Shown here: positions 16,883 to 24,961 of the stretch, in pieces
Layout of the letters: the number at the start of each line of letters is the position of its first letter
Position numbering within the stretch: position 1 is the first letter of the stretch
From: Rhodococcus sovatensis
Lineage (GTDB): Bacteria > Actinomycetota > Actinomycetes > Mycobacteriales > Mycobacteriaceae
Reading direction: 5' to 3'
DNA length: 64,000 bases
Assembly (NCBI RefSeq): GCF_037327425.1
Contig: NZ_CP147846.1
Location: 4,216,001 to 4,280,000, forward strand
Notes under the pieces: generated by a model
Seen by the model: the letters and a program-made list of their open reading frames with translations, nothing else
Databases searched by the model: none
What the model was told of the DNA's origin: nothing
Made by a program: the position numbers and the translations under genes

Positions 16883-19522
16883 ATGACCACGTTGCCCTTG
16901 TCTGTGCCCACACCCCGAAGTCGCATTCCGGCGCTCGCCGAGGCGACCATTCGGCGACAACGGTTGCTCGACGATCTCGATCGTGGCGGGCGGACCAATA
17001 CGGTCACGTTGTTGACCGCACCCGCCGGGTCCGGCAAGACCATGCTCCTCGTGGACTGGATCGAGTCCAGGCGGGTCTCCGACGGCGGTTCGATCGCCTG
17101 GCTGACGGTCGACGAGACCGACAACGACCTCGCCGGCCTGCGTTCGCGTGTTGCCTCTGCTTTCGCGCAAGCAGGCTCCCCCGCCTGGGATTCGGCTATC
17201 ACGATTCTCCTCTCCACTGGCGACCCGGCGTACGCCGACTTCGGCGCTCTGCTCGTCGAAGCGCTCGAGTCGGTGGACGAGCACATCACGTTCATCCTCG
17301 ACGACAGCCATCTGCTGCATGACCCAGAGATCCTTGCCCTCCTCGGCAATTTTCTCCGTTATCCGCCTCGCAACGTGCGGGTCATTCTCGCGGGGAGGTA
17401 CGAACCTCCACTTGCGCTCCAGAAACTGCGCCTCGACGGCCTCGTGCACGACATCTCGGCCTCCACCATCGCCTTCACCTCGGACGAAGCAGCAGAGATG
17501 CTCGCGCGTTCCGGGACCGTTCTGGACGAGCACGATCTGGCGAAATTGATGAACCGGACCGAAGGCTGGGCGGCTGGTCTTCGACTCGCGGGCATGACGC
17601 TCGTAGGCTCCCGCCGACCTTCCGAGTTGATCGAGGACTTCACTGGAACCGAGCACACGGTCGCGGACTATCTGGTGGGCGAGGTGCTGTCCTACCTCCC
17701 CGCGAACGTGCGGACGTTTCTCGTCGAGACGGCCGTACCCGATTGGTTCACAACCGATCTCGCCGAGCGCCTCACCGGCGAGAATCACGCCCAGGACATC
17801 ATCGACGGCCTTCTCGCACAGAACTTCCTGATCGATCAGATCCCAGGTCCGGAGCCGGCGTACCGCTACCACCCGCTGATGCGCGGGTATCTCCGAGCCG
17901 AGATAGCCCGCCTCGGAGCGGGCCAGATCAGAAATCTCGAACGCGTCGCGGCGTCGTGGTTCAACGACTACCGGCAGCCGCTTCAAGCCCTCCAACACAG
18001 CGTCCACGCGGGAGACTCTCCGACGATCGTCGAGATCCTCGCCGAATCCGGTCTCGGAATGGTGCTGCGCGGGAACGGCACCCAGGTGCTCACCGCCATC
18101 GATCGAAGCCCGGTTCAAGTCAGACGACATGCAATCGCTCACCTCGTCAACGCGGCAGCGTTCCTCATGGATGGAAATACCGCTCCGGCAGTGTCGATAT
18201 TGTCTGCACTTCGCCGATCGGTGACGACGCCGGTCACCGATCGGACCTCACGCAAGGATCTCGACGCCGAAATGCTGCGGCGCGCTCTCGAAGTCCACGC
18301 TGCGATTCGCACCGGCAACATCGCGGCGCCGCTCGCTCGGGCGAAGCAGCTCGACATCGGAAATTCCGGCTCACCCGAACTCGATTCCTACACCCTGATG
18401 GTCGTCGGCCTGGCCGAATTGCACCTGGGCCTCGTCACCGAAGCCGTCCACCACCTCATGGACGCAACGGCCAACGCCCGGGCCGGCAATCTGCATCTGA
18501 CAGCCCTCAGCTGCCTGTCCATCGTCGCTGGATCTCACTTCCTCGCAGGACAATTGGATGATTCCCTCGGTATGGTCCACGAGGCTCGCGAGATCGCCGA
18601 TCGGCACGGGCTCACCGACACTCCCCTCTACGCCGTGGCGCTATCCCTGGAACTACTGGTGGCGACGATTCGCGCTGTCCCCGCCCAAGCACCCGTTCCG
18701 GAGGACGTCTGGGTCGCCATCGGCCAGTCGCCGGATCCGGCCGTCGCCGACTACGGGCGCCGAGCCAGGTGGGCATTGCAGACCCCTGGCGACCAGCCCG
18801 GCCACCACGACCGCGAGTGGTTGGATTTCGACCGGCCGGTCATCCCCGGGTTCGAGGCCCTGCTCGCTCCGATGGTCCAACGGCGCTACCTGACCTCTGG
18901 TGAGATTCATCGCGCCACCGAACTCGTCGACGTCACCGGAAGACGACTCGGCAAGATCGGCGACGTCGGCCTGCTCGCCGCCGAGATCCACCGGTTGCAC
19001 GGGCGGCTCGACGCCGCGGACAACGAGCTGAGCTCGATCGTCGACGGCACCAAGCGATGCATCAATCCGGTCAACACCGTTCGGGCGTTCCTGGCGGCCG
19101 CGAGCGTCGCTGCGGCCAGAAAGCACCCGATTCGGGCGTTCGACATGGTCGTCCACGCTCTCACCGCGGCGGCACCGGAGTCGATGCTGTTGCCGTTCGT
19201 CGAGGCAGGGACCCCGATACGCGATATTCTCAACCACAATCACGGACGATTCGGCCTGCTCGAGCCGTTCGCCGATCGCGCGCGTGCCTGTGTCCCCCAC
19301 GAAGCTCGGACGATCGATCGGCCCGCTACCGGCACGCTCACCCGCCGCGAACTCGAGTTGCTTCGCGAGCTCCCTTCGTGGCGGACCGCGGAGCAGATCG
19401 CCGCCGATCACTTCGTCTCGGTCAACACCATCAAGACGCACCTCCGCGGGATCTACCGAAAGCTCGAGGTCCGCTCCAGACGGGACGCCATTGCGGCCGC
19501 GCACGAGCTGGGTCTGTTGTAG
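16883..19522 (+). CDS. MalT-like LuxR-family regulator with N-terminal NTPase
   Basis: The 879-residue regulator has a STAND/MalT-like NTPase module at the N-terminus (Walker A PAGSGKT at about 47-53, Walker B region FILDDSHLL), a long helical TPR-like sensor region (about 350-800), and a C-terminal LuxR helix-turn-helix (about 815-875: LTRRELELLRELPSW and VSVNTIKTHLRGIYRKL). Such proteins oligomerise on ligand and ATP binding and activate target promoters. The ligand is unknown. It lies between lysC and leuA, where M. tuberculosis has nothing, so it looks like an insertion in a conserved block. No target gene is obvious nearby. Confidence 0.87.
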   Translation: MTTLPLSVPTPRSRIPALAEATIRRQRLLDDLDRGGRTNTVTLLTAPAGSGKTMLLVDWIESRRVSDGGSIAWLTVDETDNDLAGLRSRVASAFAQAGSPAWDSAITILLSTGDPAYADFGALLVEALESVDEHITFILDDSHLLHDPEILALLGNFLRYPPRNVRVILAGRYEPPLALQKLRLDGLVHDISASTIAFTSDEAAEMLARSGTVLDEHDLAKLMNRTEGWAAGLRLAGMTLVGSRRPSELIEDFTGTEHTVADYLVGEVLSYLPANVRTFLVETAVPDWFTTDLAERLTGENHAQDIIDGLLAQNFLIDQIPGPEPAYRYHPLMRGYLRAEIARLGAGQIRNLERVAASWFNDYRQPLQALQHSVHAGDSPTIVEILAESGLGMVLRGNGTQVLTAIDRSPVQVRRHAIAHLVNAAAFLMDGNTAPAVSILSALRRSVTTPVTDRTSRKDLDAEMLRRALEVHAAIRTGNIAAPLARAKQLDIGNSGSPELDSYTLMVVGLAELHLGLVTEAVHHLMDATANARAGNLHLTALSCLSIVAGSHFLAGQLDDSLGMVHEAREIADRHGLTDTPLYAVALSLELLVATIRAVPAQAPVPEDVWVAIGQSPDPAVADYGRRARWALQTPGDQPGHHDREWLDFDRPVIPGFEALLAPMVQRRYLTSGEIHRATELVDVTGRRLGKIGDVGLLAAEIHRLHGRLDAADNELSSIVDGTKRCINPVNTVRAFLAAASVAAARKHPIRAFDMVVHALTAAAPESMLLPFVEAGTPIRDILNHNHGRFGLLEPFADRARACVPHEARTIDRPATGTLTRRELELLRELPSWRTAEQIAADHFVSVNTIKTHLRGIYRKLEVRSRRDAIAAAHELGLL

Positions 19523-19549
19523 GAACTTCATGACCCGGTGTCACGGGTT

Positions 19550-19567
19550 CATCACCTGCGGGTGATG
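19550..19567 (+). terminator. Possible terminator after the LuxR gene
   Basis: CATCACC (19550-19556) pairs with GGTGATG (19561-19567) across a 4-nt loop, 28 bp past the stop. There is no T tract, so termination is only a possibility. Confidence 0.35.
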
Positions 19568-19620
19568 CCGCAGCCCGGTCCGACGCGGACGCTGGTACTG
19601 AACACACCGACAAGCAAACC

Positions 19621-19675
19621 CGGGAGCGGAACCTGCAGAACAACCCCCCTTTTCCGGGAGTGGAACCTGCAGAAC
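19621..19675. repeat. Imperfect tandem repeat with GGAACCTGCAGAAC core
   Basis: Two 21-bp copies (19621-19641 and 19655-19675) differ at one base (GAGCGG versus GAGTGG). A C/T-rich spacer separates them, giving a 34-bp period. The unit resembles the tandem element at 46241-46301 (GGAGTGGANCCTGCNGAA shared), so this is probably one dispersed family. Here it is intergenic, just before a small gene. Confidence 0.6.
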
Positions 19676-19709
19676 GCCCCTGGTGGAACCAAGTGCAGGA
19701 GCGACCGCC

Positions 19710-19943
19710 ATGGCTCGACCCGCCGACGTGCATTCGCACGGAATCCGCTACGAGTTCACCGTCGAGGGCGACCTCTCCGAGCGTGCGAAGGCCGCATTCC
19801 CCGACCTCTCCGTCGCCCGGATTCCGACCACTTTCACGCGCCTGTTCGGACCCATCGACGACGAAACGGCGCTGCGCGGAATGCTTGCACGCTTCGATGC
19901 GCTCGGTCTCACCATCGTCGAACTACGCAGGCTTCCGGACTGA
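19710..19943 (+). CDS. Small conserved actinobacterial protein of unknown function
   Basis: The 77-residue protein from the ATG at 19710 (GGAG 8 nt upstream) contains GIRYEFTVEGDLSERAKAAFP early and ends FDALGLTIVELRRLPD. Similar small proteins with this beginning and end are known in actinobacteria, but I know of no assigned function. A GTG at 19683 would add nine residues and is less likely. It is soluble, with no signal or membrane segment, and lies between the LuxR gene and the leuA leader. Confidence 0.65.
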   Translation: MARPADVHSHGIRYEFTVEGDLSERAKAAFPDLSVARIPTTFTRLFGPIDDETALRGMLARFDALGLTIVELRRLPD

Positions 19944-19983
19944 GGTTCTGCCAACCCCGACGTGAAACCACCATGGTCGGTAG

Positions 19984-19989
19984 TACACT
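19984..19989 (+). promoter_or_regulatory. -10 box of the leuA leader transcript
   Basis: TACACT at 19984-19989 ends 7 bp before the leader-peptide ATG (19997). Transcription would therefore start at or next to that ATG, a leaderless arrangement. I see no strong -35 at the matching distance. Confidence 0.5.
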
Positions 19990-19996
19990 CGCAGAC

Positions 19997-20038
19997 ATGC
20001 AGCGCGCGCTTCTTCTCGATCGCCGCGACGGGGTCTGA
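19997..20038 (+). CDS. leuA leader peptide
   Basis: This 13-codon reading frame encodes MQRALLLDRRDGV. It has three consecutive leucine codons (CTT CTT CTC, 20009-20017) and ends inside the 5' arm of a terminator-like hairpin upstream of leuA. That is the classic layout of a leucine-responsive attenuation leader. Ribosome stalling at the Leu codons would disturb the hairpin and let transcription continue into leuA. Leader-peptide attenuators upstream of leuA are known in other actinobacteria. The reading frame is too short for standard gene finding. Confidence 0.7.
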   Translation: MQRALLLDRRDGV

Positions 20039-20061
20039 ATCAGACTGGCTTCCCGTCGCGG
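20023..20061 (+). terminator. Attenuator terminator of leuA
   Basis: CCGCGACGGG (20023-20032) pairs perfectly with CCCGTCGCGG (20052-20061), followed by GGTTTC. The 5' arm overlaps the last codons of the leader peptide, which couples peptide translation to folding. It lies 58 bp upstream of the leuA start. Confidence 0.7.
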
Positions 20062-20118
20062 GGTTTCATCGCGCCGGTCGAAATCCACTTCAGCGAAGTA
20101 ACCTCGGAGATCAGAGCA

Positions 20119-21930
20119 ATGTCACCAGCCGACGCATACACATCCGGATCGCGCACCATCACCCCGCCCTCCCGTCCTGGACCGAGCGACCAGCCCGCAT
20201 GGAACACCCAGAAGAATTCTGCGATGCCGACCTATCGGTACCGCCCGTTCGCCGAAGAGGTCGAGCCGATCACGCTGCCGGACCGTACGTGGCCCGACAA
20301 GGTCATCGACCGCACGCCGCAGTGGTGTGCCGTGGATCTACGCGACGGCAACCAGGCGCTCATCGATCCGATGAGTCCGGCGCGCAAGCGTCGCATGTTC
20401 GATCTACTGGTCCGGATGGGCTACAAGCAGATCGAGGTCGGGTTCCCGTCCGCCAGCCAGACGGACTTCGATTTCGTTCGGGAAATCATCGAAGACGGCG
20501 CCATCCCCGACGACGTCACCATCCAGGTTCTGACGCAGTGCCGTGCCGAACTCATCGAGCGGACCTACTTGGCCTGTGAAGGCGCACGCAACGTCATCGT
20601 GCACTTCTACAACTCCACCTCCATTCTGCAGCGTCGCGTGGTGTTCAAGGCCGATCGGGACGTCATCAAGAAGATCGCCACGGACGGTGCACGCAAGTGC
20701 CTCGAGGTCGCCGCGAACTACCCGGACACCGACTGGCGCTACGAGTACTCGCCCGAGTCCTACACCGGAACCGAACTGGCATACGCAAAAGAGGTGTGCG
20801 ACGCCGTCGTCGAGATCATCGATCCGACGCCCGCGAAGCCGATCATCCTGAATCTGCCGGCGACGGTCGAGATGGCGACACCGAACGTCTATGCCGACTC
20901 GATCGAGTGGATGAGCCGCAACCTGAACCGACGCGACAGCGTGATTCTGTCACTGCACCCGCACAACGACCGCGGAACAGGCGTCGCCGCAGCAGAACTC
21001 GGCTATCAAGCCGGCGCCGACCGCATCGAAGGGTGCCTGTTCGGTAACGGGGAGCGCACCGGCAACGTATGTCTGGTGACGCTCGGGCTCAACATGTTCA
21101 CCCGCGGTGTCGACCCACAGATCGACTTCTCGAACATCGACGAGATCCGCCGTACCGTCGAGTACTGCAACCAGCTCCCCGTGCACGAGCGTCATCCGTA
21201 CGGCGGCGACCTGGTCTACACCGCTTTCTCGGGAAGCCACCAGGACGCCATCAACAAGGGCCTCGACGCGATGAAAGTCACTGCGGACGAACAGGGCTCG
21301 GACATCGGCGAAATCACCTGGCAGGTTCCGTACCTGCCGATCGACCCGAAGGACGTAGGTCGCACCTACGAGGCCGTCATCCGGGTCAATTCGCAGTCCG
21401 GCAAGGGTGGCGTCGCGTACATCATGAAGGCCGATCATGGCCTGGCGCTGCCGCGTCGGCTGCAGATCGAGTTTTCTCAAGCCGTGCAGCGCATCACCGA
21501 CGGCGAAGGTGGCGAGGTCTCACCGAAGGAAATGTGGGACGTCTTCGCGCAGGAGTACCTCAGTCCGATCCGGCCACTCGAACGCATCAAGCAGCGCGTC
21601 ATCGCTGCCGAGACCGACGGCGGTACGGACAACATCGTCGCTACGGTCAAGCTGGACGGCGTGGAGCAGGACATCAGCGGTTCCGGCAACGGGCCACTTG
21701 CCGCCTTCGTCGACGCTCTCTCCACCGTCGGCTACGACGTCAGCGTCCTCGACTATTCGGAGCACGCGATGTCCGCAGGTGACGACGCGCAGGCCGCCGC
21801 CTACGTCGAAGCATCCGTCACCGGCCCCACGGGAAGTGCAGTCACCGTGTGGGGCGCCGGAATCGCCACCTCCATCACGACCGCATCACTACGCGCCGTC
21901 GTGTCGGCAGTGAACCGCGCCCTGAAGTAA
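20119..21930 (+). CDS. leuA: 2-Isopropylmalate synthase
   Basis: The 603-residue enzyme catalyses the first committed step of leucine synthesis, condensing acetyl-CoA with 2-ketoisovalerate. The TIM-barrel catalytic domain has WCAVDLRDGNQALIDPM (R75/D76 at the active site) and the metal-binding SLHPHNDRG motif. A linker and a C-terminal leucine-binding regulatory domain follow (about 460-600, with SGSGNGPLAAFVDAL). The start at 20119 keeps the N-terminal extension that aligns with mycobacterial LeuA (Rv3710). The polymorphic repeats of M. tuberculosis LeuA are absent. Regulation is likely by attenuation (upstream) and allosteric leucine inhibition. Confidence 0.96.
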   Translation: MSPADAYTSGSRTITPPSRPGPSDQPAWNTQKNSAMPTYRYRPFAEEVEPITLPDRTWPDKVIDRTPQWCAVDLRDGNQALIDPMSPARKRRMFDLLVRMGYKQIEVGFPSASQTDFDFVREIIEDGAIPDDVTIQVLTQCRAELIERTYLACEGARNVIVHFYNSTSILQRRVVFKADRDVIKKIATDGARKCLEVAANYPDTDWRYEYSPESYTGTELAYAKEVCDAVVEIIDPTPAKPIILNLPATVEMATPNVYADSIEWMSRNLNRRDSVILSLHPHNDRGTGVAAAELGYQAGADRIEGCLFGNGERTGNVCLVTLGLNMFTRGVDPQIDFSNIDEIRRTVEYCNQLPVHERHPYGGDLVYTAFSGSHQDAINKGLDAMKVTADEQGSDIGEITWQVPYLPIDPKDVGRTYEAVIRVNSQSGKGGVAYIMKADHGLALPRRLQIEFSQAVQRITDGEGGEVSPKEMWDVFAQEYLSPIRPLERIKQRVIAAETDGGTDNIVATVKLDGVEQDISGSGNGPLAAFVDALSTVGYDVSVLDYSEHAMSAGDDAQAAAYVEASVTGPTGSAVTVWGAGIATSITTASLRAVVSAVNRALK

Positions 21931-21962
21931 GCGCCACACTGAAGTAGGACGCAGTCCACTCA

Positions 21963-21999
21963 GGCCCCTTTCCCGCTCCTCGGTGCTGGGAAAGGGGCC
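21963..21999 (+). terminator. Strong terminator hairpin after leuA
   Basis: GGCCCCTTTCCC (21963-21974) pairs perfectly with GGGAAAGGGGCC (21988-21999), a 12-bp stem with a 13-nt loop, 33 bp past the leuA stop. The rest of the gap to 22195 shows nothing I can identify. Confidence 0.75.
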
Positions 22000-22195
22000 C
22001 GCGTGGTTCCCACTGCCCCCGGGCTGAGAACGCGAGACTTTCACTCGTCGGCGTATGCACAGTTTTCCCGTGATGTTCACGCGCGCACATCATCCGGCGC
22101 GGGTGATCTCACCTGTTTCGGATGATGATCTTGCTTTGCGCCGGATGCCAGGATTGTTCATAGGTTTTCGACACCGATGAAATGGGGCACCGAAC

Positions 22196-22573
22196 GTGGA
22201 CTCGTTCTGGGATTTTCTGTGGCTGATCATCGTGAGTTTCGCGTTCATCGCGTATCTCATGGTGCTGTTCTCGATCATCGGCGACCTCTTCAGGGACCAC
22301 AAGACCTCCGGCTGGGTCAAGGCGATCTGGGTGTTCTTCCTGATCGTTGCACCGTTCCTGACCGCCTTGGTCTATCTGATCGCCAAGGGCGGTGACATGA
22401 CCAAGCGTCAGGTCAGGGCCGTGCAGCACGCGAGAGACGAGCAGGAGCAGTACATCAAGCAGGTCGCCGGCCGGACATCCGCCGAGGAGATCGCGCACGC
22501 CAAGGCACTGCTCGACGCTGGCACGATCACTGAAGACGAGTTCAACCAACTCAAGTCGAAGGCCCTTGCCTAA
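22196..22573 (+). CDS. Membrane protein with PLDc_N-like segment and SHOCT domain
   Basis: The 125-residue protein starts at GTG. It has two transmembrane helices (about residues 8-30 and 42-64), a charged coiled linker and a C-terminal SHOCT motif (about 93-125: TSAEEIAHAKALLDAGTITE and EFNQLKSK). SHOCT domains are short oligomerisation or binding elements in many bacterial membrane proteins, and this architecture has no defined biochemical role. It converges on the LysR gene with a 3-bp gap. It occupies part of the place of dnaQ (Rv3711c) in the otherwise conserved order. Confidence 0.75.
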   Translation: MDSFWDFLWLIIVSFAFIAYLMVLFSIIGDLFRDHKTSGWVKAIWVFFLIVAPFLTALVYLIAKGGDMTKRQVRAVQHARDEQEQYIKQVAGRTSAEEIAHAKALLDAGTITEDEFNQLKSKALA

Positions 22574-22576
22574 GTC

Positions 22577-23479
22577 TCACACTGCATCTCCGCTCACACC
22601 AGCGGCCTCCTCGACGAAGGCGTCCACCACTGCGGCGACAGCCGCCAGTGCGTGGGCGCCTGGGCGCGTTGCGAGCTCGTAGATTCGCCCAGCCCGCACA
22701 CCCGAGAGCGGGAGACGAACCAAGCCTGGATGGACGACGGCGAAGCGCGGCATCAGCGCGACGCCGTGTCCGCGGGCGACGAGCTCCTCGGTGACACGGA
22801 AGTCGTTGATGCGCTGAATCACTCGGGGACGAACCCCCGTGGCGGCCGCAACCGAGAGCAGGACGTCGTCGACCGGAAATCCGCCCCTGACACTGATCCA
22901 CTGTTCGTCGGCAAGCTGGCGCAGATCGACCGAATCCTGTTTTGCCAAAGCATGTTCGGGCGGTAGGACCAAATCGATCGGCTCGCGCATCAACGCGCGA
23001 ACCTCGATACGCGGCGCTGCCGTCGCGGCCGCTCGCTCGTCTCTATGCGTCAGAACGACGTCGTAATCCGCCAGCAGCGCCGGAACGGACGAGGCAGGCA
23101 AGTCCTCGTCGCTCGCGTCCACTCGAGTTCCGCTCTCGCGCATCCTGTCCAGAACGCCCGGCAACAGCAACGCGGCACCGGACGGAAACAGAGCCACACG
23201 CACGCGACCCCTAGGCGACGCGCTGTAGGACGCCATCTCGGCACTCGCGCGATCGAGAGCCGCCAGCACCTCGTCGGCGCGAAGCACGAGAGCGGCGCCG
23301 GCGTCGGTCAGGCGCAGGCGTCGACCATCGGGTTCGAGTAGCGGGACGCCCGCCTCCCTGGCGAGCAGTTTGAGTTGCTGTGACACTGCCGACGGCGTCA
23401 GCGACAGCGCGGTCGCGACCGCTCCGACGGTACCGCGATCGGCGAGCTCCCTGAGTATCCTGAGGCGCTCCGCATTCAT
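22577..23479 (-). CDS. LysR-family transcriptional regulator
   Basis: The 300-residue regulator has an N-terminal winged helix (residues 1-60: MNAERLRILRELADRG, then ATALSLTPSAVSQQLKLLAR) and a periplasmic-binding-like effector domain (about 88-295). The ATG at 23477-23479 starts directly at the HTH as the family requires, although the frame is open further upstream. It is divergent from an EamA-type exporter with a 72-bp shared promoter containing a TTAACTGTTAA palindrome. LysR/EamA pairs often control export of an amino acid or toxic metabolite. The effector is unknown. Confidence 0.88.
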   Translation of the reverse strand: MNAERLRILRELADRGTVGAVATALSLTPSAVSQQLKLLAREAGVPLLEPDGRRLRLTDAGAALVLRADEVLAALDRASAEMASYSASPRGRVRVALFPSGAALLLPGVLDRMRESGTRVDASDEDLPASSVPALLADYDVVLTHRDERAAATAAPRIEVRALMREPIDLVLPPEHALAKQDSVDLRQLADEQWISVRGGFPVDDVLLSVAAATGVRPRVIQRINDFRVTEELVARGHGVALMPRFAVVHPGLVRLPLSGVRAGRIYELATRPGAHALAAVAAVVDAFVEEAAGVSGDAV

Positions 23480-23489
23480 GTAGAAAACC

Positions 23490-23500
23490 TTAACTGTTAA
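23490..23500. promoter_or_regulatory. Palindrome in the LysR/exporter divergent promoter
   Basis: TTAACTGTTAA is a perfect 11-bp palindrome, 11 bp upstream of the lysR ATG and about 50 bp upstream of the exporter start. Its T...A ends fit the loose LysR T-N11-A pattern and its position suits autoregulation. Confidence 0.5.
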
Positions 23501-23551
23501 TGCGGATATATTCGATTGTGCTGATGGTTGATGCCCGCCACGATTGGAGCC

Positions 23552-24460
23552 ATGACCACTCGCGACCGCCTCCTCGGACTGACCGTCGCCGTGCTGTGGG
23601 GATTGAACTTCCTCGCCATCCGTGTCGGCCTCGACCACTTCCCCCCGTTCTTCTTCGCTGGACTGCGATTCCTGGTCATCGCCGTACCCGTCGTGTTGTT
23701 CGTCCGCCGCCCGAACGTTCCGCTGAAGTGGCTTCTGCTCTACGGCTTCGGCTTCGGCTTCCTGCAGTTCGCCTTCCTGTTCGCAGCCATGAACGCCGGA
23801 ATGCCCACTGGGTTGGCCTCGCTCGTACTGCAGTCGTCTGCGCCGTTCACGATCGTTCTCGGCGCGCTGCTGCTCCGTGAGAAGGTGAGCCGGCGTCAGA
23901 TCATCGGGATCACTGTCGCCGTAGCCGGGATGACCCTCATCGGATACGACCGGAGCCAAGCCGCGTCACTGATACCGGTCGTGCTGACCTTGCTGGCCGG
24001 ACTGGGTTGGGCGGTCGGCAATCTGGGCAACCGATTGGCCAAGTCCACCGAGCCGATGCGCCTGATGTTGTGGATGTGCGTCGTCCCGCCACTGCCGATG
24101 CTCGTCCTGTCTGCCGCGGTCGAGGGCCCATCGACGGGCTGGCGGGCGCTCGCGGACTCGTTCAGCATCGACGGCTGGCCTGCACTCGCAGGCCTCGCGT
24201 ACATCGTGCTACTGGGAACCATCGCGGGCTCCGGCCTGTGGACAGTACTGATCAGCCGTCACCCGGCCGGCGTCGTCGCGCCGTTTTCGTTGCTGGTACC
24301 GGTGGTCGGGATCGCCGGCGCGTGGATCTTCCTGAACGAAACCCCGAGCGTCATAGCGCTGGTCGGAGCCGCGGTCGTCATCGCCGGCTGCCTCGGCGGG
24401 ATGGCCACCGCGCGGCGGGCCTCGTCAGCTACGCCGCTGGCGGAACCGCTGCGGGTGTGA
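23552..24460 (+). CDS. EamA/DMT-family transporter
   Basis: The 302-residue protein has ten predicted transmembrane helices in two EamA repeats (about residues 5-135 and 145-285). Typical signatures are LWGLNFLAIRVGL in TM1 and AGLGWAVGNLGNRLAK at the start of the second repeat. The family includes drug/metabolite and amino-acid exporters such as RhtA and YdcZ relatives. GGAG 5 nt before the ATG at 23552 supports this start. It is probably controlled by the divergent LysR regulator. Its 3' end converges on the ketosteroid-isomerase gene. Confidence 0.85.
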   Translation: MTTRDRLLGLTVAVLWGLNFLAIRVGLDHFPPFFFAGLRFLVIAVPVVLFVRRPNVPLKWLLLYGFGFGFLQFAFLFAAMNAGMPTGLASLVLQSSAPFTIVLGALLLREKVSRRQIIGITVAVAGMTLIGYDRSQAASLIPVVLTLLAGLGWAVGNLGNRLAKSTEPMRLMLWMCVVPPLPMLVLSAAVEGPSTGWRALADSFSIDGWPALAGLAYIVLLGTIAGSGLWTVLISRHPAGVVAPFSLLVPVVGIAGAWIFLNETPSVIALVGAAVVIAGCLGGMATARRASSATPLAEPLRV

Positions 24461-24483
24461 CATCGGTGACTGCGAGACCGGCG

Positions 24484-24867
24484 TCAGTTTCCAGAGGTCT
24501 GAACCAGATCCTCGGGCGCCCAGTAGGCACGCATCGATGTGATTCTTCCGTCGTCGTCGAATTCCATCACGTCTATGGGTGATACTTCGAACGTGTTCTC
24601 GCCGAACTTGGACACCAGCCTGAAGTGGAAGGCCGCCGAGTTGGACGCGATCTTGCACGTGAGGAGTTCCGCTGACTGCTCCAAGGGCTCCAGCACCGCG
24701 TAGAACTCTCTGATCGACTCTTCGGTCACCCTGACCTCGGTGCCGACCGGATCTTCCACAGTCGCTCCCTCGGCGTACAGGGCAAGAATGTCGTCGACGG
24801 TGCCATGCGCAACGGCCTCGACGTAGGCGTCGACGGTCTTGCGGACGACATCGGCAGATGGAGCCAT
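24484..24867 (-). CDS. Ketosteroid Delta5-isomerase-like protein (SnoaL/NTF2 fold)
   Basis: The 127-residue protein matches bacterial 3-oxo-Delta5-steroid isomerase in length and in catalytic positions. Y15 lies in DAYVEAV, D39 in TVEDPVG and D99 in SPIDVMEF, corresponding to Y14, D38 and D99 of the classical enzyme. The IREFYAVLE segment and the MRAYWAPEDL end also match. That makes true isomerase activity plausible, unlike many SnoaL-like proteins. No other steroid-ring gene is adjacent, so the physiological substrate is open. It is divergent from murT and convergent with the EamA transporter. Confidence 0.8.
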   Translation of the reverse strand: MAPSADVVRKTVDAYVEAVAHGTVDDILALYAEGATVEDPVGTEVRVTEESIREFYAVLEPLEQSAELLTCKIASNSAAFHFRLVSKFGENTFEVSPIDVMEFDDDGRITSMRAYWAPEDLVQTSGN

Positions 24868-24961
24868 ACGAGTTCCTTTCTAGAACCTGTTTCAGTCAAC
24901 ATAGCGCGTGGAGCCACATTCCGAGGAGAGTCGAGCCGTATGTTTGTGCCAGACTCGGCGC

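Noticed and set aside
16505..18142. 545-codon open frame antisense to the LuxR gene
   Set aside because: No domain, Arg/Glu/Val-rich composition, and it mirrors a solid coding gene. Typical of GC-rich DNA.
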